A DNA stretch of 64,000 nt from positions 65,796,433 to 65,860,432 of the forward strand of contig CM072886.1 of NCBI GenBank assembly GCA_037013685.1, read 5' to 3'. This DNA comes from Acridotheres tristis (taxonomy: Eukaryota > Chordata > Aves > Passeriformes > Sturnidae). A model generated the notes under the pieces. That model saw only the letters and a program-made list of their open reading frames with translations. It made no database searches and was not told where the DNA came from. Below, one piece after another: positions 44,725 through 58,199 of the stretch (position 1 is its first letter; every line of letters begins with the position of its first letter). The position numbers were made by a program, and so were the translations under genes.

Positions 44725-47700
44725 TCCCCTTCCCTCCCTCCTCATCTCTCCCTGATAACAACACCCTAATATAGAGAGTCAAGGATCTTATTTTTTGGAA
44801 ATGATCTAGCAATATGTTTGTAATATTAGAAAGGGGGAAACCTTAACTAAAGTGTGATATGTCTACCCTGATATTGCATGTATCTTGCTTTCTTGGCTGG
44901 TCTTAGCTGCAATTTTTCTCTGTGTGCATATTCTGAATGTAAATATCTTGGTGTAATACCAATGTGTACTTGTATAATGCAAGAACATAAGATCTAAACA
45001 TAATGTAGATGTAGGAATCAACTAAAAAATGAGTGAAGCAATTTAAACACTCTCCTCTTCTCTCAAACATGGAATGGAGTCAGTTTAAAAGCTGTTTCTC
45101 CCCCATCCCTGATCTTGCAGGCCTGTTAGCTAGCAAGAAGGTATCTGCTAATCTTTCAGTAGAAGGGCTTTTAGCTCTTTGTCTACTTGTTTGGTGACAA
45201 TGACAGAACTTCAAGTATTGTGGTGGGTTGGCAACACTCAGTGGGGATCTGAGGTGCTGGTGGGGACTTCCTGAGTTCTTCCCTGCAGAGCAGATCATCA
45301 GTTGTGTCAGCCTCATTCTTGGATGTGTAAACTTATGTTCCTTTCTTTACTTTCTGGTTCAAGCTTCCATTGAAACTCCACCAGGAAGCATATCACAGGG
45401 AAAAACAAGGATTATCACTCTGCTCTGCCTGCTGCAGAAGACAGGACCTCCTTGGCTTCTCCTCTGGGTAAGGTTCTTTCTGTAGAGGTGTAGGTGACAC
45501 CTCGAGTCTTTAGCTTCCCTAAGAGCACTAGGAATGCTCACTGGGATTCTGCACTTTTTTTTTCCCTACTTAACTTTCCAAGATTTGAACTCTTGAGAGA
45601 TGGTGATAAATGTTAACTCTGTCCTCCTTGCTTTCCTTCCATTTATACAAATTGCAGGCTTCGTCCTCCTGAATTAGGATATCTATTTCCAGAAGAGCAA
45701 CAGTGGATTTCAATCTCTGATGTATTTAATGAGAAATTATAAATTAATAGGCCTTCTTCATGGAAGATCTATGCTAAATCTGTGCGGGATCCTTAAGGAC
45801 TGCATAGTCAAAATAATTGACTGTCTGTATGGCTGTAATAAACCCAATTTAATCTAGGCACATCAGGACAGTCTAAAGTATATTAAAAAAATCCTCAACA
45901 AAACACTAAAATCACATGGCAAAATGGTTTAATGTGTCCTCTGCAGACCTGGCTATGCCAAATTTAATTAAGGAGTTCTACTTGTGTCAATAAATTATCA
46001 TCCAAGGTAAAATAAAAGTCATTCAATTTTTTAAAATTTAATTTTATTTAGATACACAATTAGTGGGTTTATTGTACTGCAAAATAATTCAGCCAAGGAA
46101 TCAATGCTAGCACCAAGTACAAGTGAGTTTACAAACAGTCCAAAGAGTCTTCTGACACTAACTGGCTACAGGTAAGGACAGAATGTTTTATATAAATGGC
46201 ACATTTCTCTTTCACATACATGCACACAGACAAATGGATATCTCTGTAACTATTTCCTAAAAATCATTAGCTGAATGCTACTGTAACACTACTAAAACTA
46301 ATAACTGTTTTCTTACAGAACTTGCTAAAGGCAGCTTCAGAAATGAGACACAGCAAAACAGCAACAACAACAAAAAAACCCACAGCATTCATAATTTTGT
46401 CTGTCTGCATGTCTCCATTTTTTTAAAAGGTGGTGCTTTAGCCCTGTGTTTGTTTTTTACCATTTTCCAGTAAAATATGGATGAAATCAGACCAAGAAAA
46501 TGGTACCAAGAACAAGCCTAATGGACTCTTGCAAGCAAGCTCTCCACCATTACGTTGCTGCAGCAGGGATGGAGAACATTTCCAGTGCTGCCAGCTGTGC
46601 CAGGATGCCTGCTAACCTATGGTAGAAGCCTGGGTGTGGAGGATGGGCAAGATGTGCTCATGCATATTTTATCCAAGAGGCCTTGACAAACCCACCAAAA
46701 AGTGAATCACAGCCCAGAAGGATAATTGCCATCACTGGGAAATTGTCACATCATCTAACCTGAGACACCCAGTAGGTAATTAAGGCAGTAGCTGCCTAAT
46801 GTGCCTGCACCGGCAAATTGGGTCACTCCTCCTTTTACCCAGCTCCAGTGATTACACATCCTGTATTCATGTTAGCTCCCTTTGGGAGTGAACACCCAAG
46901 AGGAAACTCAGGCACCTCGAGGGAACAGCATCTCCCCGGTCTGCAAAGAGAGGGCACTTGGAAAGAAAGAAGTCTTTCTGCTTCCAAAAGAGACACTCCT
47001 TTTGCTCAGCAGATTTTTCTCTCTAAACCTTTCTTTTTAGGGACAGGGAGTGGCATACCTTTTCTTTCTCTTTTACAAAAAGAACCCAAACCACTTCTCT
47101 GAAGGCTGGAAAAAAAGCTGTGCCATTAATAGATGCATTTTGAACAAAAAAACCACCATGTGTATGTACATATGCATGTACAGGTGTGCAAACATCTTTC
47201 TTTTTAATGTTGCAGCTGCCACGAAGGGATTCTGGGGTCAATCTAGAATTTGACAGGTTTGAATGATCAGGAATTACCTGCTTGCCCCAGGATCTCTCTC
47301 TGGTGCCATCCACGAAGACAGCATACCTAGAAACAGCTTTAAGAGGCCAATATACTGTGGAAAACACAGAACACACAGTTTAGGAAGGAGAACGATGTTT
47401 GCAGGTGTCACATTCTCTTTCACTGAGGTCATTAGCTCTTGAGGTACAAGGAGGGAAAGCAGTGGGATTTGTGTTTATGGTAAAGATGTATTCTAATATT
47501 TAACTTCCTTCAGGATTCTATAGGGCCCCTAAAAGCAGGCAGAGAGATGGTATCAGGGACCAATTCCTTATTTTCATTTTTATAGTGATATTCTTGGGAT
47601 TGGAATTAGGGTGAGGCCAGTGGCACTTTCAAAGGGCCAGTTCGATTCTAGAGGACACAAAATACAAGGAAAAGGACTGGTGGTGCTGTGATCGAGGCCA

Positions 47701-50700
47701 TAGGTTCTCTTTTCCCTTAGGGAATGATACCTTGGCTATTGGCAGGCATAGAGGATGGGGTGGGCTCGGCTGCTGTAGTTTACTTTAATGAGGCATTCAT
47801 CATTGTAGGGCTTTCAATAATGTAAGGACAGCTGGTGTTAGCAGGGGTAAAATTATGTGCTTTTTTATGGAGGGAGGTTACCTCCTCTATGTGAATAGCA
47901 TTAGGGTTTGTGTTGGGATTATAGTTACAGTTTGGAGAGTATAAAATACCAGAAGCATAACTCCTAAAGACATAGTGAGAGGATTTCTGTTGAGAAGAGA
48001 GAATTCTCTTCAAGCTCTTTTCCAACACAGATTGGTTCCCTGACTTACAGTTGTGATTAGGGTTTGAAGGTCTGGGAAAACTTCAAGAGCCCAGCATTCT
48101 GCTGAATGCTACAGCAGTTATACAACTACAGAGAAGACAAAGTCTGGCAAGCGCCTTTCCTCCTTTAAATGCTCTTTTACTGCACGGATTAGGGCCCTGA
48201 TGTCACACTTAGCTGTAGGGATAGGGTGTGCAAATGTCAACCCCCATGCCCCCTATTACCCCATCCTCCACAGTCCAGAGGCAGAATGCAGCAGATTTCT
48301 GCCATGATCCATACCCACCCTCTCAGAGCAGGAAAAAGTGTAAGGCTGAGAGCATCAATAGACAAGCCTGTTCCCACCTGTGGTGAGATGAGGGAAAGAA
48401 ACACTTTGGTATTGGCATGACTGGATGGGGCCCTTAGGCTTGGCTCTCTCCTTCTGCAGGGACACATCACTTGGGGTAGCAATCAGAGGAGACAGTTTAT
48501 GTTTTTAAGAGCCATCTCTGTGTCCAGAGTCAGAGGAAGTGTAGAGACCAATGCTCTGTTTTATTGTGGGGACTGCTGCACAGGATACAATTAAAGATTT
48601 GGGCTGAGATTATCTTTACTCTCTCCTCAGCTTGTTTCCCTTGCATTCTGCAGCACCTGTGTGGTAGTTCATTCCTTCTGGAGTAAATCAATCATCTCCC
48701 TCTCAGAGGAAATCTGAGCACGAGTGATGGGGGAACAGCACAGACAGACTTTGTGGCCACAGATGTCATCATATTCAGCTCTTCTCTCCCAGGACAAGCC
48801 AGGCAGTGTCCTCAGCAGGCCCTGAAACCTCCTGCCTTGTCCTGGGGGACCAATTTCATGCCCATCAAACAGGCACCACTGCGGCATCTGTGACACAACC
48901 ATCCCTGGCACTTAAAGCACTTTGGACTAAACCCCCCACCCCATACATAATAGTGATCTTTATGTCTCAGAGTCATTGGGGTTGCCTAATGAGAAGACTT
49001 TGGTCTGGAAGTGTCCTGTCCACTCCATGACAGGGCATAGCCCTGAGCTCTGCAGGCATGAGCCGTGTTGTACCAAGCAGTGACACGTCTGTCCTGTGCA
49101 CCTTGCAGAGACAACAGTGAGAGAGGAATTTGAACTGCTTGGAAAAGAAGCTCCAGAGATCTTCCTCCTTGCATCAACCACTGAGATGACATTTGATGCT
49201 CAGTCAGGTATTATAGATCTCTTTCTTCCCACAACACTTCCTTCCTTCACACACTTCTGATTTTACTTTCTGGTCAATGGTTGGTTTTGCTACACCATGA
49301 CATAAAACCATAGGGCAGTCTATGTAATAGCAGGATAACTTGCTTCAGAAAAGAGGGTAATAATATTACTATTCCAAACAAAAAGAAGGAAAAGAAAGTG
49401 ATTAAAATTGTGACTTTATAATTGTAATCGATTTCAAATTAAAACAACTCAGTTTCTGAAAAAAAAAATCTCCATTGTTGCGGTAATTTTCTGCCTCAAG
49501 TTTTCTGCAGGCTTAACACATAAGAAGCAAATAAGTCATAACAGCAATTAATCTCTAACATTGCATGACTATTACTATTACTACTACTACAATCAGGCAT
49601 TTGTATGCTTTTCCTCAAGTGAGCAGCACCTTCTAACTCTTTAGAAACAATCACACATGGGCGAGAAAGTAAAGATGACTTGGGGTAAAATTCCAACCAG
49701 GGGTCAGAATCTCCTACTAACTGTAGCTGCTTCAGGATTTTGCCACATACCACAGACACAAAGCAATTCTGAGTCCAGCAGATACAGAGGAGTTTAGGGT
49801 CTGTTTTGACAAAGAAGTAAGGTTACTTACCAAAGCTCAGGAAGGAAGCTTGTAGCTCAACTGGTGATGCTCTGGCATTTGTGTTTTGTGCTTCTAGCCC
49901 CCAGGCTGTATTTCCTTTTGCTTCTAGGTAGCTGCCTTCATCCACATGGAAAAAGAATGCAGGAGGTAAGATTTATTCTGGTTGTAAGCCAGTTCAGTCC
50001 CTGTGGTATTGGTGACACTGGTGAAGAGAAATTGTCTTTGAACATTAAAGGTAGCTTTGTGCATGCAAATATTCTTGATTGTGAACATCAGTTGAAGAAG
50101 AGAAAGAGCTTACATTCCTCATTAAAAGAGCTATCTTTCCACCCTACAAAATAAAACAACATTCCTGCTAAACCAACTATCTTTCCACTCCGTGATATAA
50201 ACCATAATTCAGGAAAGGACAGAATGTTTTCTAAGTTTTTCATTCAACCAACCCTTGTGTTATGAGTAGCTCCAGTCTTTTAGATTGTACACAGCTTTCT
50301 TGAGTACTGTTGGGCAGGAGGGCTCAGTGTAAAAGTCTAGCAATGGTGTGGCTGAAGCAAGAACCTTTTAGCTCTTCATCTTCAGGGGCAAGTATTGGTT
50401 GGATATGCAGTTATGTATCTCTCACATCCAGTTGCATTCAAAATCCTTTAAAAAGAACAATGGCATCTAAGGCTGGAGTCAGTTGGGAGGAAGCTTTCTG
50501 ACCACAAATTCAAAGAGTACAGATATATTTTTATTTATCTTTTAAAAACTGATTACCAGGAAGCAGAAGTGTTTTTAAACATTTTTGTTCCAGTGGCCAG
50601 AGGTTTTTAATGGAAAGGGAAAATTATGAAGGTCATGTATTAATATTTCATTGACCACGAGTCAAAACTGGTTGTCTGGCAAATGTTTTATGCCTTCCCA

Positions 50701-53700
50701 CCTGCGCAGAATTGCCATTGTCCTCCATTAAGGACTGATTCCCATTAGCTTCTTGCGATGGATGGGGGGAAGGGGAACATGTTGTGTGTGCAGTGTTGGA
50801 ATAGGGAATGAGATTTTTGCAACCTTTCATTTAAAAAAGAAATCCTTGGGGGTCTGTGAATGGCAGGCTGTACTAGAGATCTCTCAGAGGCGTTCAGACC
50901 TAATGGCACAATGACACCAGAGCTAACCTTTCTTCAACAACCTCCTTTGTGTCAAGGGCTGACATGGCTGATTTCAGAAAGCAATGATTGCTTCTCCCCT
51001 TGCTTTAGTCTGTTGTGGAAAAGGCTGGTTGGAAATCACTGTTTGCTGTTTTGATTGAATGCATCAGGACTCTGGGTATTTCTTCTTTCTTTAAAGGCAT
51101 ACATTAGTATGCTGGCTATCTTGAGCTCACTATGGAAAATATTCTAGTTGGGGTAGACTGCCTGCCAGGAAAGACTGATGGTTTGGTTCAGTAAAGAAAA
51201 TTAAACTAAAATAAGATCTGAATCTGAAGCTCTGGCCCCAGCCTGAGTTGAGATGTATTTCTGTTTCTAAAGGAGTCCTAAAAAAACTTAATTTAATCCT
51301 AAAAACAAAAGAAAACATTTTGTATTTGAGCTTATTTTTTTTCTGATGCTGACTGAGGTCAAAGCAATATCCACAGAATGACAGTCAAAGATTTTTGCCT
51401 TAAAGAAAACTCTGGAAAAAAATCCTATCTCTTTCAAAAACAATTGCACTTATGAGGCTGTTGGGCTAATTTTGCAGACATGAGAGCTGCAACTAATCAC
51501 TCTAAAATCAGACTGCCTGATGCTACCACAGACACATGTTGAGTCCTTTAATCCATAAGGGCTCTTATCCAGCTAGCAGTGTTCTCAACAAGAGTCAAGC
51601 ACCCATGTGAAAATCACACATTTTTCTGGATCTGAGCTGCTGAAGTTTGCCCAAGGCTTGCTGCACTCAACCTTTTCACAGCACTCTCTGGGTACCTTCC
51701 CCTGTCCTTGCAGTCTTGCTCGTGTTCTTGCAACCTTTCAGTAACTTCCAGGAGTTCATCATTTTGCTGTGACTCCATTTCCTCTGTCCAGCTTGTCCGT
51801 ATGGACTATTTAGCAGCTTTTCCTCATGTGAACATCTCTGGGCAGAGATCAGCATGGATGGAAATCCTGCTTTCTGCAACAATAATTTCTAGGGATCACC
51901 TGCACCATAAAGGGATGGATAATGGCAAATGGCAGATGGGAAGCTGCCTTTCCATGGCTCCTGAAGATGCTGGGACAGAGAGAAAAGATGTGCTATAGAG
52001 AGATACATTTTCCTAAGGATGTCCCCAAAATCAACACATACTGTGTTATGAATCTCCACAGCTGGATGTCCCTACCACCTCCACATTGTAAACAAACAGT
52101 ATTTGAAGTGAGTGCAGGCAGAGGATATTATGTCTTTACATTGTCCCACAGGTTTTCTAGAAAATACACATAAGCAGTAGCACTTGTGCACCAGGGCACC
52201 AGAGTATTAGCACGAAGGTTTGGACAAGAAACAGACAACATTTCTCACTTGAAAGGCAAAAACATACATAGATCAAAAAAGTAAATCAGAAAAGTATATG
52301 TATTCCAGCATGCATTAACATCAGAACTGATTGTATTATTAATTTTAAAAATAGATTAATAATTGGGTTGAAGAGAGAAAAAAATGACAGCTTCTCAAGC
52401 ATCTTTTACAGTAGAAAATGAGGAAGGCAGCAAGGGATACATCCATCTAACTGTTACAAAAAGAAAAATGGTGAAAAGAAATCTATAAAAGCTTCCCTTT
52501 TATTGTTCTTCTAACCTCATTTCCAGTAGTTTTCCCATTACCTGCTCTGCTCAGGGAATCATTCTGCTGTTCTTTAAGGTGTTTTTCCCCATGTTATTTT
52601 GTATCATATATTTTTATTAAATCAATTGCCATGAAATTTACATCATATAACTTAATTAAAGGGAAATTATTTTGCTGAGGAGCCTGATCGTGGAAGAATG
52701 GAATCATGCAACTTCACTATAATATTAGCTTCTTCATAAAACTATTCATTTCCAAGTTTAGTCCTTGGGAAACAAGAAATGGAATGCTATTATACTGCCT
52801 AGAAAATATGATTCTTTGACACATCTTAAATGTTTATGACAAGTCCACCGTACAATGCTGAAATTATTTTTTTTTTAATAACTCAGGTAAAAAAAAAAAC
52901 AACCAAAAAAGGGCCTATTTTAATAAGGGCTGGGATGCTAATAGGTGGTAATTAATTGTCCACAGATGATTAGGGGAAAAATGAGGCAGAAGAAAAATTT
53001 TCTAGGCCATCACTTCTGCGGAGAACATCAGGATTTCAAACACTAGTAGGAGTTTAAAACGTGTACTGGTGACATAAAAAGATATTTTACTCATTTGCCT
53101 CCACTAATATGTCAACTCTGCCATACTTACTGCATACAGAAGTCATGCTGGAGAACTGATAATTACACTTCTACCACTTCTCATCATTTTATGAATACTG
53201 GATATAATTAGTTTCTGTGGCACCATGCCACGCTAGGCCCTTGTATATAAATGCATAGAGTGCTGCAGTCCTATCATGCTTGTTATCTGCATTCCAGGGG
53301 ATATCCCGATGACAACTGCTTCCAGAAGATGCATCATGCCTAATACTGATAATTTTCAAAGTGATGAAATAGCAACTCTAAACCTGTTTTTGGAAAGGAA
53401 GCTCCAAAAATCTTTGTATATTCCTCCCTTGCTTCTTCCCAAATTCCTGTGTCCTCCTCTCTCTCCCTCTCTACTATGTACTGCATAACAAAATCCTCAA
53501 CGAGACCATTCCTTCTTACATTTAAAGACATGGGGAGTAAAAAGGATGTTTCTCTATTACCTGCTTCCAGCCTGTACTCTGAAAGGTTAAGAGAGAAAAC
53601 AGTTTTGATGTCTACTTTGGCTCCACTCCATCCCTGTATATGAATTTTCTTGTTGCTTCTGGAAATGAAATTCATGATAAAACACACAATACCATGGCCC

Positions 53701-55406
53701 TCTATTGTCCTTGAGGCAAGGGAGAGTGACACCACACATGGTTAAAGGAAGCTGTGGTGCCACCTTTGGTGTGGGCAGGTGTCCAGGTCAGTGCACGGGT
53801 GTTGGGCCTGGGACACTGACTCAGGAACAGCCTTTCTCACCATCCTTCACACCCCTCTTTTCTGTTAGTGCTTTCACTTTCCCTGTAAAACCTTTCCTAT
53901 AGGTTGCTTTCCTTCTTAGGTTTTATTTTTTCTTTTTCACCCTCTCACCTCCAAGACATTTATATGCTGGGGTAGTGAGAGAATTTGCTTAATGTCATAG
54001 AATTTTTTTTTTTTTGGCCTATTGACAAACAGCAATTGGTCTTCTTTATGCAGGCAATAAAAAGAAAGAAAGGGAAAGTGAGTGAAGCTGCAGTAGCTGC
54101 TAATATCTCATAACCATTTTTTTACTGTGATGAATTAGCTTCAACAGACACTTGACTCAAACAGCCTGCAATCTGATTTTGTAACTCCAGCCTGGTACTT
54201 TGAGTAGGCACTGACAGCAGAACGAAGTACAGGCTACACAGAAACCAGGCACACCTGAATTAATCTCAGCTTTCCATTGCTAGAAACAGTGCATTATAAG
54301 TAATGTGGAGTTCGGTTTTACTTCCAGTTTGCTTATAACATTAATTCTCTAGACTTTTATTGCTGAAAAGGATACATTCCTGATTTTCTGTCATTTGTAT
54401 TTCAGGTTTTTTTTTTTCCCAAAACAAAATGGGAGTAGAGGGAATTTTCCTTGCCTTAACTAAACATCTTTATTTCAGTAACGTGATCAGTTCTGGACAC
54501 ATATTTTAATTTTTATTAATCATAAATAATTATTTTCATGGGATGAGGTTCACCCGTGGATGTCTTTGCCTTTAGTGCCAGCAGGATAAGCGGACTGAGA
54601 TAGGGACTAGACAAAGTCACATGAAAACACATGAAACAGGGTCACCACTCCATTATGAGTGAGACATAAAATACAGAAAGTTGGGCAGGTGCTGTAAATG
54701 CTGTGTTAGCTCTGAGGTTCTGGGTTTCCCAGCTTAGGGGGATTGGTTTGAGCTGACCTGTGCCTGTAGGTGACACTTTCTCAAGCCAGTGCTTCAGCTG
54801 GGAAGTGCAGCCCCAGCTGACCTGTCAGGTGTTGTCTGACAAGATATATAGGGTGGTGAAATGTTCTCTTTTAAACCCTTATAATGATCCTGCAGCGATG
54901 CCAGATTCCACATCTTTGATGAGTGTGCTCTGCCTGGTGATGGATGAATTCAGAAGGAAAGCAAAGGCTTTCCCCTCTGGGGAAATATCTGAGTGAGCTG
55001 TTGGAACACACCATGATACCAGAGCAAGTCTGCCCTAATGTAACACTGCACTGAGTCAGGGGCAGCAACCCCTCCCTGCTCCCACAGTAAGGATGTCTCT
55101 TTCTAATGCCTCCTTTTCTTTCCAACAGGTCTTTAGGCAGGGAAGAGGAACAGAAAGAAAGGGAAGAAAAGGAGGAAAAACTCCCAATGCTGAGGGACTC
55201 TGGAGTCACTTGTGTAAAATGGGTAAAATGTCAGTGAGAATGTCAAGCCTCTTGCAGGTAGAAAAATTTGAGGAAGAGTTTATCCAATGCTTCCAGTCAA
55301 AATGGGCAAATATTGAGGAGATTTTAATTTGCTTATGGGTGAGAGAAGAGGAGGTGAAGACAGGAAGGGCTTTTGCATCACTCAGTGAAAAGGGCAGCAG
55401 AAATGG

Positions 55407-55458
55407 AATTATTTGGGACTTTCCTAATTTTCAATTATTTGGGACTTTCTCAATTTTC
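55407..55458 (+). repeat. 26-bp tandem duplication
   Basis: The unit starting AATTATTTGGGACTTTC and ending AATTTTC occurs at 55407-55432 and 55433-55458, differing at one or two bases near the middle. Confidence 0.85.
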
Positions 55459-55834
55459 ACCACCAGGCATGTGAATTCCTTCCCCTTACCATTACCATTC
55501 CAGAGTTTTTCTAAAAGGCCTGAGTTCCCAAATTCCTTTAAACTGCACAGGATAAGCAAGGCATAAATTTAGACACCTGTCCTAAGCCTGAAAATCTATG
55601 TGAAGAAAATTTTGGGGTCAGCTACAATTATTTCCTACTGTCAGTAAGTGCTGGGAAGCTGTGTGTTAGTGGGCCAGCAGTTGTTTAGATATTGGTCCCA
55701 TGAAACTGTTGCTCAAAGCAGAGCAGGCATTACAAAGGCTGAATCTGCTGCTAAAGACATAACACCTTCCTCTCATCAAGGCAATCGGATTAGGCTCCAA
55801 ATTTACAAAGGCTGAGGTTCACAGCAGCAGAACT

Positions 55835-56220
55835 GTAGGGTAACTCAGGTAGAAAGGGATCACTGGGTGTCCTCTGCCCCAGCCTCCCTGCTCGCAGCTC
55901 AGACAGCTTTAAAGTCAGGTCAGACTACCCAGAGCTTCAGCAAGCTGAATTTTTAACATCTTTGAGGATGGAGAGCCTGCAGGATCCCTGGGCACCTGTT
56001 CCAGTGTTTGACCAACCTTGTTGTGAATTTTGTTCCCTTAAGATCTGTCTGGAGTTTTCCAAGTCCCAGGTAGTGCCTTGTGACCTCTTGTGCTGTCACT
56101 TTGTGCCTCTGGGAAGAGCCAGAGGTTCTTCTTCCTACAGAGTTCCATCTTCTCTACACCCTCTCATCAGATTGCTGCAAACAGCAATGAAGTTCTCCTT
56201 CTGCCTTTTCTGAATAAGGT
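55835..56220 (-). mobile_element. CR1 LINE 3' fragment (minus strand)
   Basis: Reads as reverse-oriented CR1: GGTAACTCAGGTAGAAAGGG at its 3' terminus (left), then GAGGATGGAGAGCCTGCA, CCTGTTCCAGTGTTTGACCA, a CTTGTGCTGTCACTTTGTGC block and CTCTCATCAGATTGCTG, ending near CCTTTTCTGAATAAGG. The order and spacing match an avian CR1 subfamily from memory. Confidence 0.75.
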
Positions 56221-56305
56221 TGGATAAATCCCATCCCTTCAGAGCTACAGCTGGAAGGGGCTGAAAAAGATCTGCCAAAGGAAAAGCAGAAGCTTCAACT
56301 AACAG

Positions 56306-56410
56306 TAGGCAGGGCTGCATTAGGAGAAGTGTTTCCATCGGGTCAAGGGACCCTTCTTTGCTCAGCCCTGGTGAGGCCACACCTGGAATGTTGTTTCCAG
56401 GAATGTGGAG
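56306..56410 (+). mobile_element. CR1 LINE internal fragment (plus strand)
   Basis: GGCAGGGCTGCATTAGGAGA, then CATCGGGTCAAGGGA, CTCAGCCCTGGTGAGGCCAC and ACCTGGAATGTTGTTTCCAG match an internal non-tail part of CR1. It lies next to, and opposite in orientation to, the fragment at 55835-56220, so the two are separate insertions or an inversion. Confidence 0.7.
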
Positions 56411-57690
56411 ATGCTCCCTAAAGGACAGGAGAAGTGGAAGCCCAGAGCTATGGTTAGATGGGGGCTAGGAGGAGCACACTAAAAGAGAATGGAAGCTGCA
56501 AAAAGCACCTTCTGCTGGGGAATGCTTAGTCTATGGGACGGCTGGATGCTTTCAGGGGTCAGACTAGGGTGAGGGCTGAGGTAAAGGAAAAGCTGAAACC
56601 TCCAGCCCACTGGACATGTGTCAGTGGGGTTGAAAGAAACTGCCCAAGGAAACAGAAAGCTAATAGCAGAATCCATCTGTGAGGAATACTGAATCTGGGC
56701 AGTGGGGATGCTGTCTTAGGAGTAAGTCACTGGCCAGGATTGAGAAGTCAGTGATTAGGGTTGAGGAAGAGAAGGAAAAAGCTCAGAGCTAGCTTTGCTG
56801 TGGGGATGGACAGGGACTGCCACAGCATCCCAAGAGTGGCAAAAATAGTCATGCACAGCCAGCCTTTTATTGTTGAGAGGTTGAGTTGATTACTTGGAGG
56901 CCCAGAATAGGGTTAGTATAATTATTGAGGGGTTGAGAAAAGGGAAAAGCTTATTCTGAGTGGGGCTGGAAAATTATTCCCCAAGTAAAGCATGGGGCTG
57001 ATGTCTGTTTTCATTGAGATTTACCACTGATGTTTTTGCTGTATGTATCAGGCCCTTCTCAGTGCAGTCTTGCTTGAGACTTCTTCCTGAAAAAATAGAA
57101 TACTCCTGCTTCTCTCCACACAAAATTCACCTTCTCAGCCACCTGCTGCTGCAGGGAGAACTGTGCCATGGTGATGCTGGGACCATTCCATCTTCCTAGC
57201 ATCTGCATTAGGCTCTCAGCTGCTCAGTCTGACATATAGAATAAAAAGAAAACAACATGAAGGAATCAAAACACTCTAAAACATCCCCTTAGGGCAGTGG
57301 TAGAGCATTTATGCAACAATGTCTTAAGTCAGAACAAAAATAAAATGTATTTTAGGGGTGAGAGCTGGGGGCTCAAACCAAGTTCTTCTCCTATCACTTA
57401 CAATGGCTGCTGCTGTCACCAGGTGTGTGCCTGGGGGAACACAAGTCCCTGACATCCCAAAACAGGCAGGCCTCAGCATCAGGGGACTGAATCATCAGTG
57501 CCCTGCAGATGAAAGATAATTTTGAAGAGATTTCATAGAGTTACAGGGCAAAATTTTATAATGTTGATCCCTCTATCCAGTACCTGAATTCAAACGGGGT
57601 GCTAGATCCTGCAAATTCTTTGCACACAAGAGTACCTTTGGGTTCACCAAACTTATCAGGAAGGCCCTGAAGGATCTGGCACCAGATAAC
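56411..57690. other. Intergenic stretch, no gene seen
   Basis: Diverged single-copy-like DNA. Short ORFs only; no recognised element. Confidence 0.45.
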
Positions 57691-57800
57691 TCACAGAATA
57701 GAACTGGAAGGGACCCATCAAATCCAACTGTTTAGTGAGTGGCCCGTACAGGGATCAAACCCACAACCAGCATCATGCTCCAATCAGCTGACCTAACTCC
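57691..57800 (-). mobile_element. tRNA-Ile-derived SINE with CR1-like tail (TguSINE-type)
   Basis: On the minus strand, 57800-57741 reads as a tRNA-Ile(AAU)-like head: GTTAGGTCAGCTGATTGGAG (A box region), GATGCT, then GGTTGTGGGTTTGATCCCTG (B box) and TACGGGCCA. About 11 nt covering the anticodon loop and 3' anticodon stem are missing relative to the tRNA. The remainder (57740-57691) is CR1-like: TTGGATTTGATGGGTCCC then TTCCAGTTCTATTCTGTGA. A tRNA-Ile head joined to a CR1 tail is the design of the zebra finch SINE. It supports a passerine origin. Confidence 0.75.
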
Positions 57801-58137
57801 AGGCTCTGGACTCAGGGATGTGGTGGCACAAGATGTTAGTGGCCCATGGATGTTTGTAAGCACTCCAAGGATTCTCTGCTGCTGTGCAACAGCGTCTGTG
57901 GCACTGCAGGTTTGTAGGTTTTGTGTTTTGTTGTCATGCAGATCATTCAGGGGCTGGGTTTCCAGCCTGGCTGGAGAGAAGCGCTGGGGCACAGGGAACT
58001 GCAGGACAGGTGTCGGCAGGAAGGAAATATCCTGAACTGCTTTTTCCAAAGGGAAAACCTATCCTGTCACTGCCACCTGAGCTCTCACCTCTTCCACTGG
58101 AGCTATTTTTTCCTTATCATACCTTCTTCTGCCTCTT

Positions 58138-58181
58138 GTTTAAGTTCTTTGGAACTTAAACTTTGTCGCCATCGGCGACAA
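58138..58181. repeat. Two adjacent perfect inverted repeats
   Basis: GTTTAAGTTC / GAACTTAAAC (58138-58147 and 58152-58161, loop TTTG) is followed one base later by TTGTCGCC / GGCGACAA (58163-58170 and 58174-58181, loop ATC). Both stems are perfect, and the second keeps CpGs in CpG-poor surroundings. Function unknown. Confidence 0.85.
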
Positions 58182-58199
58182 GGGACATTCCAGTGAATT

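Larger units (their letters stand above)
43227..55834. other. Intergenic stretch, no recognisable gene
   Basis: Mostly single-copy DNA. It contains a GTTT-rich tract (44661-44724), AT-rich CNE-like islands near 45925-46060 and 52590-52960, and a 26-bp tandem duplication at 55407-55458. The minus-strand frame at 47780-48028 has three Asn-X-Ser/Thr sites and could be an old retroviral scrap, but I cannot assign it. Confidence 0.45.

Noticed and set aside
47780..48028. Minus-strand frame with three N-glycosylation sequons, possibly a retroviral envelope scrap
   Set aside because: Too short, no flanking LTR or envelope motif, and I could not place it in any family.
57741..57800. A functional tRNA-Ile gene on the minus strand
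   Set aside because: The anticodon loop and one stem are missing and a CR1-like tail is attached; it is a SINE.
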